Origin: Odontesthes bonariensis
Lineage: Eukaryota; Chordata; Actinopteri; Atheriniformes; Atherinopsidae
Assembly (NCBI RefSeq): GCF_027942865.1
Contig: NC_134525.1
Span: 1,742,723 to 1,806,722 of the forward strand
Direction: 5' to 3'
DNA: 64,000 nt
This document shows positions 56,666 through 64,000 of the stretch, piece by piece. The notes under the pieces were generated by a model. That model saw only the letters and a program-made list of their open reading frames with translations, was not told the DNA's origin and made no database searches. How positions within the stretch are numbered: the stretch's first letter is position 1; each line of letters begins with the position of its first letter. The position numbers and the translations under genes are program-made.

Positions 56666-57049
56666 TAACTGGGGAGTGTGTCGTTCTGAAAATGTCCTCA
56701 TTTAGCCCGAGACCCCCGACACAGCTGGTGCTTATCAGTCACTACATATTTCTTATCGTTTCCTAAAACTCCTTTGCACAGCTGGTAAGTATCAGACTCT
56801 CCATAAAGTATTTTTATGAGCCCTGGATAGAAGCATTTTTGAACAGGGAAACGTAACATCCTGTATTAATGTTAAGACCTTTATTTTATAAGCCAGACAG
56901 GAAGTGGTTCTGTGGTTGACCTGGAAGTGAAGGTGAGGATTAAAGGTTAAAGGAGCCAGCCAATGTTGAACGCCACGTATGGTTCTTTTGTTTTCTTCAG
57001 TAAATAAAGTCAGGACGACCCTCGGTTACATTTTGAACTTTTTTATTAA

Positions 57050-57560
57050 ATCGTGTACAAAATACACGGCTCACATCATCTTATATACATTTTAAAGGAG
57101 CATTTTTACTTTTTATAATATTAAGGGCTTTGGTAAAGGAAAGAAAATCTTTATGAAATAAAAAAATCTGGGTTTTACATTCATATATTTACATTTATGT
57201 AGGAAATATTTTCCGAATAATAATATGTTATTGAGCAGAAAGTCCCATTCACTATTAACCATAATAACAGCATAAATAAAGTATTTTAGGGAGAAGGGTT
57301 GGAGACGGATCCCCGTGTGCAGCCAGTCATGTAAATCAATCCAGAATGTTGAAAACATACAATGAAAAAACAAGTGATCAGAAGTTTCATCCTCTCCACA
57401 AAACACACATCCATCCGACTCACAGCCAAACCTCCGTCTCAGCAGCTCTCCGGATGGATATGCACCATTTAGGATTTTAAAGTGAATTTCTTTTACTTTG
57501 GGATTAATGGGGAATTTTAAATATTTAGAACGCAATGAATATATGTCTTCTTTGGAGAAA
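57050..57560 (-). pseudogene. L1/Tx1-type LINE ORF2 C-terminal fragment
   Basis: A minus-strand frame of 140 codons with the zinc-binding RVT tail: KVKEIHFKILNGAYPSGELL, then CVFCGEDETSDHLFFHC. This Cys-x2-Cys...His-x3/4-His/Cys block is the usual ORF2 C-terminus of fish L1 elements. An AATAAA follows on the minus strand near 57045. It is the kind of 3' end that the 36-47 kb L1 lacks, but on a separate insertion, truncated 5'. Confidence 0.7.
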
Positions 57561-57639
57561 ATTTGTTAAATGGAGTTACGGAATGACAATAAAGGGTGCG
57601 TGATGTCATCAAACATCTTTATAATAGTTTTATTAGGAA

Positions 57640-57800
57640 TCTTAATCAAAATCAAATCAAATCAAATCAAATTTATTTATATGGCACATTTCATGTACAA
57701 ACAGTTCAAAGTGCTTTACATAAAATAAAAGCATTGCAGCAGGGAGTGGAAGAAGCATTAAAAATACATAAAAGAATATAAAGAGAAACAAATAAAATCA
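57640..57800 (-). repeat. LINE tail (L2-type), reversed
   Basis: An (AATCA)n run (57645-57670) followed by 'aatttatttatatggcacat' and 'cagttcaaagtgctttacat': the reverse of a LINE 3' end. Confidence 0.7.
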
Positions 57801-58134
57801 TTTAAATGAATTTAAAAACAGGCAACCGTCTAGATAAGTTAAAATAGCCTTAACATGACAATTTCCAACTAGAAGAAGTGGAACATTAGGAGCAATGTGA
57901 GTGGAGTTGGAAACAATCCCTTGAATTAAAATTAAAGTGGGTTTAGGGATGGCTTTTACTATGGATACAAAGAAGTTTCGATTGATGATCAGATTATATT
58001 TGAGGCAAAAATGTTCATATGTCATCACAACATTTGGAACTCTCTGCGGCTCCGTGACTTCCGCATTCCTTTCTTTCTTTTTCTTATTTTTTATTTATTT
58101 ATCTATTTATTTTTATTTAAACATGTCACATTGA

Positions 58135-58240
58135 CATTGGCTTGAATTGGACTTTATTATCTAAGTGCTTTGAGATGACATTTGTTCTTTTTGGCGCTAT
58201 ATAAATAAGAATGAATTGAATTGTCTTGCCTTGCTGTTCT
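58135..58240 (+). repeat. LINE tail, forward
   Basis: 'aagtgctttgagatgacatttgtt' style tail with 'ggcgctatataaataagaat' and (GAATT)n, ending 'gtcttgccttgc'. Same family as the inverted copy at 5068-5160. Confidence 0.7.
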
Positions 58241-58439
58241 GTGGTGCTGCCTGATGTTCCCTGGTGTTTCTGCTGTGTTGTTGGGGGGGTGGGGTTCTTT
58301 ATCATAGAAAAAAAAGGGCTGACAGTATTGTTTGTGGTTGTTATAGTAACCGTGCCTCGCTTCCGTTTGTCCCGGTTGCTATAGTAACCGTGCATCACTT
58401 CCGCTCTGGTTGTTGTGTCTGCAGCTGTTGTCACTAAAT

Positions 58440-58612
58440 GCTGCCGCACTGCTCCATCTGCGCTGTGTGATTCATGTGTCTCGTCCTCCATTTACTGGCG
58501 CTGTGCTTAAAGCAGCCAGCGGGGGTTGAACGCCTAAACGTCCAAAGAGCAGAGGACCACCAGAGACTTTTGTCTTCTTGGTTTTTATGGAGCTCTGAAG
58601 CAGCGCCGCAGG
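58440..58612 (+). other. Possible non-coding first exon
   Basis: A GC-rich stretch with a strong donor (GCCGCAG|GTAAGT at 58612/58613). The region upstream has two 'ctatagtaaccgtgc' repeats (58338 and 58380), which could be promoter elements. A 236-codon frame runs through the donor but matches no family and is probably chance. No downstream coding exon is found within the window. Confidence 0.25.
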
Positions 58613-61097
58613 TAAGTTTTCCATCTTCATCGTTAGGACGGTTCGGCTCCGGTTCAGTCTTCCTGTTTGGACCGACACGGTCCACACGAAGCAGCGTTAA
58701 AAACACCGCCAAAGCCAATAAATGCGCTGTGTTGGCCTTCCATTATCGCCATGTTTCTGAGAAAGATGGAGGTCTCCGAGTACAAGTGTTTAATGAGGTT
58801 AATATATCCAAAGTGTTTGTTAATCTGGTTGGGTGGCATCTCTTTAGCTGCAAACAGCATTTTATTTCTGTTTCCCTCCTTCTGTCCAATGTTCTGCTGT
58901 TTCTGCTCTCTAAGAGTTTATCTGCAGGGTTAGAAGCTGCTTCTCCTGCTGATATATTGTTCCGCTCGCACGGCGCTCTGCTCACTGTGGCTGTTTTTAA
59001 ATGCGCCATAAAAACAAACCTTGACTTGTCTTGTTATGACTCAGTCTCCCTGCAGCTGTGTTTTTGTTCATCTCCTAATAATCCAACTCATTTAAAGCTC
59101 TCTATAAAGCACTTTGCTGCTTTGTTCACAGAGCATATTCATTGTTTCAGAGATCTGCTGCAGTTAAACAGTTCAGTGATTTAGTTCAATACTAAAATGG
59201 CTTAATGAGATCAAATCTAAATGTTGATGATAACTATTAACTCAGAATTGGTGAAAAGAGGCAGAGGAGAAATATTTAGAGCAGCTAAATGTTTAAAGTG
59301 GTGTTAATCTGATCTCTAAAAGGATAAAGGCTAACCTTTACTGCTTTAAGATGCTAACAAACTGTCTGACATCTGACTGTCTGGCCTTGCTGTTAAATCC
59401 TGATAGTTTAACATATGTCACATGGTCTGACTGTCTGATCTCAGTCCTGCTTCAGGTGGAAATCATAAAGTCTCAATCTGTAGAACATCTTCTGTTCAGA
59501 TAGTTTTTAATTAAAGGAGCAAATATTCTGAACGCTCTGCTTGTGTGTTTGACTTTAGCTCTTTCAGAGAGCTGTTAAAGCTTATTTCAGCAACAACTTG
59601 TATGGATGTCTAGTTTTAAACATCGTGTTCTTCCTGGATTTTTTTTATTGGACATTTTATTGCTTCTTATCTCTTCACTGTGATTCTTGCATTGAAAAGC
59701 TGTTTTCAGATTATTTATGTACTTTGGTATCTCTCCCAATCATATGCATGTTAAAATAAATAGATGAATGAATAATAATTGCTCTAGTACAAAACTAAAC
59801 TTCCATTATCATTGTAAACTCACCTACTAAATAACTCTATGTAGCTCTGGTGCTGTTAAAGTGCCGGCCAATGATCACTCAGAGTCTGTAGATGTGGTGT
59901 GGTGGTGGGTTGGACTCAAAAGATGTAAAAAGCAAAACTTGGTTTATTAACAACGTAAGGTGAGACACTACCTTAATATTAATGTTAATGTTTTAAAATA
60001 ATAGATATCACCATGAAACTTCCTCAGTTTATTACTTATACAAGTATGAAAAAAATGAGAAAAATAAGAAATAAAAAAGAAATGTGTATGTTTAATTGTG
60101 CAAATTAGGCATTATCTCATTAAATTTGCATATATTTCCGGAAGCTAGATCTGAACATATGATAAAGCCAGGTGCAAAATTCTTTTTTCATTTTGTTTAC
60201 ACACAGAATGAAAAGAAAATTACAGAGGGATTTCAGAATATCTGCTTTCATATCCTAGGAAATCAAAATATACTGTCCATAGTCTAAAAAACATTGATTT
60301 TCGCAATATGTTTTCATTATAATGTCACATGAATCTGGCCAGGAATGATTTATCAACAAATCCATCTTTAAATATCTTCGGAATACTGTTAAGTGTATAA
60401 CTGGACAGTTTGGTGTTAGTAGGTGCTCCATAGTCTGAGATACCGGAAAAATACAAAAAACTGATTTTGAGAAAAACGGCATTTAAAGAATTAAATAGGG
60501 GAATTCAATACATTTGTATTAGAAACAACAGAATAAATGCTCAGGCCCTTAGTAATACTAATATAGAATAAAATAATCTTATCAATAAAGAATACAAGCT
60601 CAATACAATACAATGAAAGATCGACATGTATGAGCAGCCTCTGTCATCAACTCGGTTTCCTAACGACAGTTTACGGTCAGCTGTGCTGCTTCCTGATGCT
60701 TCATCAGCTGATCTGATAGATTTTCCTTTATTGCATCTTGCAAAGCACAATTGTTGCTTTCTTTTCTTTGAAAGTTGCGGTGTTACGGGAGCGTCAGAGT
60801 CGACTACCGGATGCATCTGAGCGAATCCCGTTAGCAGAAACGAGCAGCAGCCAATGAGATTTGGTCATTAGCTATAAATCCGCCTTTAGACATTCATGAT
60901 TGGTTACTGATAGAAAGGAAGTTGCCATTATTTGGGTGACTTATCATTGTGCAGGAGACTCGGAGCTTTCCGGTCATGACAGACTTCAGTAAATAGACGA
61001 GGCTCGGCATGGCGCGTAGGAATGCTAACTTTTTGGTAAATTCGGGGGAAACGTGCTATAGCAAGTAAACAAAATGTAATAAAATAAACATTTGAAT
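58613..61097. other. No gene recognised
   Basis: 2.5 kb without a supportable gene. 59895-59955 ('aaacttggtttattaac') resembles the end of the LTR-like repeat at 6937. 60620-60840 has short frames only. Confidence 0.35.
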
Positions 61098-63250
61098 TTA
61101 TTTTTTCGACGTTTTCTTTATAGCAGGTTGAAAGAACACATGTTGAAGGAGTAGACTGGCCCAAAATCTCAAAATTGATGTATAATTGATGTCTAAGCAG
61201 CAAGAGGAGGATTTATAGATGTTAGAATGAACCTGGAGATTTGTTTTTCTCCATCTGCGCTCAACTTTCCGACACTCTCTCTTCCCATTTTTCACCAGTG
61301 TGGAATTTGGCCATGGAGACTTCTTCCTTCCAGAGATAAGCTTCACCTTAATGGGAGCAATAGCATCCATAACATTTAACATTTTAGCATCGAAGCTACT
61401 GACGAGCTCATTGACTGAAGCCCCGGACAGGGCAGGTGTTAAAGAGAAGACCTGGTTAAAGATCTCACTGCTGTTTTCAGTTCTACACCGTTTAGAGATC
61501 ACTGCTGCTGAGACATTTGTGTGCAGTGAAATCGTACTCTCAAAGAAAACACAGGAATGATCAGACAGATGAGGCCTTCAGCTGTACAGCCACATATTCA
61601 AAGGACTGAAAACTTCCAGGAGATAACTGCTTCCATTGAAATGATTCATTAAATAAGACTGCCCCCCCTCCTCCTCTCCTGCTCACTCTGGCCTCGCTGA
61701 TAAAGCTGTAACCAGGAGGGGTCGACACATGAGAACAGCAGCTCTGTTATTTTGCTCAAACCAAGTTTCAGTTTATCTGGTGGGGGCAGATGGAGTTCCT
61801 CCTCAAGGTTTCTGCTGGGCTTTGATTGTTCCTCACTATGAGATAACTCCTGGTTTATCTCAGTCTTGGCACCGAGCACAGATGGATGACGTAGGAAGTA
61901 AAATAAGTTGGAGGTGAACAGTTTCACCCCTGACTTGTTCAAATTAAATCCATTTGCCTTAAAAAGATGCCTGCGTTCCTAAAAAATGTTAAAATGATGA
62001 ATAAAATGCACTGAGTGGTCAGCACATGCCGATAAAAGCCATTTATTCAGTGCCAACAAGCTGCTGAATGTTTCCTCTCCTCCTCTGATGGGTGGTACAG
62101 GTCCACTGATGAATACAGCTGCATTCAGCGAGCTCACTGCGTTTAATAATCCAATAAAGTCCCATTTCACAACCTCAGATTGTTGCTGGGACACATCGTT
62201 TGACCCTGTATGCAGAACGATGTTTGTCACAGATGGATATTCATCTGAAATTTCAGGAATTCTCTCCTTCATATCATTGACAAATCCCTAGGAAAGCCGA
62301 GGACTTCAGTGTTCTTACCGCACATCCTTTGTACAACATTTACGGCAGAGTCACCCACAATCAGAGTCTCAGGCACAGCCTTTAGCTTTCCCTGTGGCCT
62401 TTTACCTTCTGACAGGTTTTCAGTCCTTGCCTTGCTGCTTTGGAATGGATGGTCATCCAATAAAGATCCAGAGTCCTTCGATAGTGGAGCAAATCTGTTC
62501 TGCAGTTTCACGCTCGGTTGTTTTGGAGGTTTGTTGTTAACCTTCCCATTCACGGATGTCCAGTCCTGTTTCCTCCCATGTACAGGGGTAGAAGAGCTCC
62601 TCTGTGTGGTGAGAAGTGAAGGCCAGTCGGTTTCACATATTTCAGCTCGCTGTGCCCTGCCTGTGATACGTCCTCCCACTTCCAGGAGACATGATTTACT
62701 TTTTGGTTTTGCACCGAGAAGGTTCCAGGGAGGATTATTATGCGATGATTTATTATAGTGCACAGAGTCTGCTTTCTTGGTCGCGTTATCTGTGCTCCTT
62801 AGCTGTGTGTTAGCTTGCTCGTCTCCACTATTCTGAATCAATGGCGAGGTTGTTTAATTTCCACACAGTCCATTTACCTCCACATTTACTTCTAAGCCAT
62901 GGATTTTTGTCTCCAGTTCTGCAATCTTCTCCAGGAGGCTGTAGTAGTCATCTGTGGAGAAGGGAGGCATCTTGCTGCTAGTTAGCCTAGCGGTTTGCAC
63001 CTTTACAGCCTATTTAGCTTTAGCTGAGTGCTTGGTGCCCAGACACTGTAAATCAGGCTTCATTTGTGTGTAGGCCACGCACACGGAGCGCTGAAGATAA
63101 AGGACTATAAAAATGTTGCTGTTTCTGTTTAAAAAACTTTAATCCCAGAGATTTATAAGTGTCCAGAAGCTATCGCAGGTAGGCTCACATGGGGAAAAAA
63201 AGGGGAAAAATCACGATAAAATCAATAAAATAAGCAAAGCAAGCAGAGAG
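61098..63250 (-). mobile_element. L2-type LINE, 5' part, internally deleted
   Basis: Minus strand. GC-rich leader to 62971; ORF1 start MPPFSTDD at 62970; stop in ORF1 at about 62855. Then about 190 codons (62841-62269) leading to ETLIVGDSAV, then 62272-61979 with VLHTGSNDVS and FISGPVPP. These blocks (GDS, GSND) are the SGNH-esterase signature of L2/CR1 ORF1. A frame shift separates them, and ORF1 ends near 61650. At 61502-61190 the linker before reverse transcriptase appears (IAPIKVKLISGRKKSPW, ECRKVERRWRKTNLQVH), so the endonuclease is deleted. RT is absent. It complements the 17.8-21.4 kb copy, which lacks ORF1. Confidence 0.75.
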
Positions 63251-63464
63251 CAGGTAGAGTAAGCGTCCGCTTTAAGCGTGCATCTGCTTTCCCAGACTCT
63301 TCATCTAACCCAGTTATTTAGTCCCATTATGTCACCTTGAAGTTTTGGACATACATTGTGTTTATATGAGCAGTGGAAAAGTACAAACTAGGAACATATA
63401 TTATTTAGTAAAATACAGAATTCATAATGTCTAATAACAAAGCTAACATTAACAGTTTCTGCAT
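63251..63464. other. No feature recognised
   Basis: AT-rich spacer between the L2 5' end and the repeat at 63465. Confidence 0.4.
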
Positions 63465-64000
63465 TAAATCACACAGCAGATGTCCAGCTGGTGATGGCAG
63501 CTAACGCAGGTAACACAGCGTAAAGCTTCATGCATGGTTGCTGCGATGGCTCGCGTGAGCGGTGTTGATGACGTCACGGTTTCGTTCCGGCCATTTATAG
63601 TGGCGAGAGTTGATGCGTCAGTAGTTGCAGTTTTCTCCATCACAGAGGTGTCGCTGCTACGAGAACGTTACCGCTAACTACTCTTCAAGGAGGAAAGTGG
63701 AGAAGAAAACAATGCCGCTGTAGCACTTTCATCAATGATGCTGCTGCTTAGAACCTTACCGGCCAAAAGGGGCCAAAGAGAAAGATTATTTACATAATAG
63801 CTGATGAGCCTGCAGAAGTTGAAATTTCAATAGGTGTGTTCTCACCATTATAGTCTGATATAGTACTTAGAATATTGTTATAGGACTTTTAAGTGTATTG
63901 TGTTACCCTTTGTTTATTTGTTATGAAATAGTGTGCTTCAATGGGCACACTTGGGAATTATTGTTACCTTTCAGGATGCAACAATAATAATAAGTAAAAT
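63465..64000 (+). repeat. Unoccupied copy of the repeat hit by the L1
   Basis: 63465-63527 matches 36341-36405, and 63514-63957 matches 47579-48020, without a gap. cacagcgtaaagct is present once (63514-63527). It contains a tgacgtca (CRE-like) palindrome at about 63569 and 'gccatttatagt'. Nature of the repeat unknown; no frame. Confidence 0.85.

Noticed and set aside
58474-59184. 236-codon plus-strand frame
   Set aside because: No family resemblance, it crosses a strong splice donor, and its composition is like neighbouring non-coding DNA. Treated as chance.

Overview
This is vertebrate DNA, most likely from a percomorph-type teleost fish. The evidence is intron-containing genes with GT-AG splice sites, a cluster of GIMAP (AIG1-type) immune GTPases, a fish-style C2H2 zinc-finger gene with SGVKPF linkers, and teleost repeat types (L2/Maui-like LINEs, a Rex3-like LINE with a GGAT tail, an L1/Tx1-type LINE, Tc1, pogo, piggyBac- and Harbinger-like elements). 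The species cannot be named from the sequence. Most of the window is transposable-element DNA. I trust about five host loci.

Layout. 1-3.7 kb: fragment of an endogenous retrovirus on the minus strand (gag at the left edge, LTR plus primer-binding site at 3.4-3.7 kb), with a dead Tc1 element between them. 3.9-14.5 kb: GIMAP cluster. Two tandem minus-strand genes (3917-6181 and 11655-13388) each join a nucleotide-site-less AIG1-like domain to a normal C-terminal AIG1 domain. A third, single-domain gene (13605-14451) is transcribed divergently from the second across a 216-bp, two-TATA promoter. A 1022-bp tandem repeat (2.8 copies) and nested Tc1/LTR repeats lie between the first two genes. 14.5-17.7 kb: no gene seen. 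17.8-21.4 kb: dead L2 LINE split by a solo LTR with a GGGAC duplication. 22.5-25.8 kb: three exons of a B7/butyrophilin-like Ig gene (minus), with a frameshift in the Ig exon, embedded in a 4-kb inverted-repeat/minisatellite complex. 27.9-36 kb: short DNA transposons, a Rex3-like LINE with a fold-back 5' junction, and a pogo-like element.

36.4-47.6 kb: an L1-type LINE (minus) lacking its 3' half, which hosts a 9053-bp LTR retroelement (38240-47292). That element has 2273-bp, nearly identical LTRs, a 4-bp TCAC duplication, a plausible PBS and PPT, an intact 674-aa Gag-like ORF and no recognisable pol. It is the most striking object in the window: a young, Gag-only, presumably trans-mobilised element.

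49-54.4 kb: a C2H2 zinc-finger gene with about 18 tandem fingers in one exon and two more in a distant last exon. 54.4-64 kb: no firm host gene. It holds a Harbinger-like MITE, an L1 3' fragment, LINE tails, a 5' L2 copy with an esterase-type ORF1, and a second copy of the repeat that the 36-47 kb L1 inserted into, which serves as the unoccupied version of that site.
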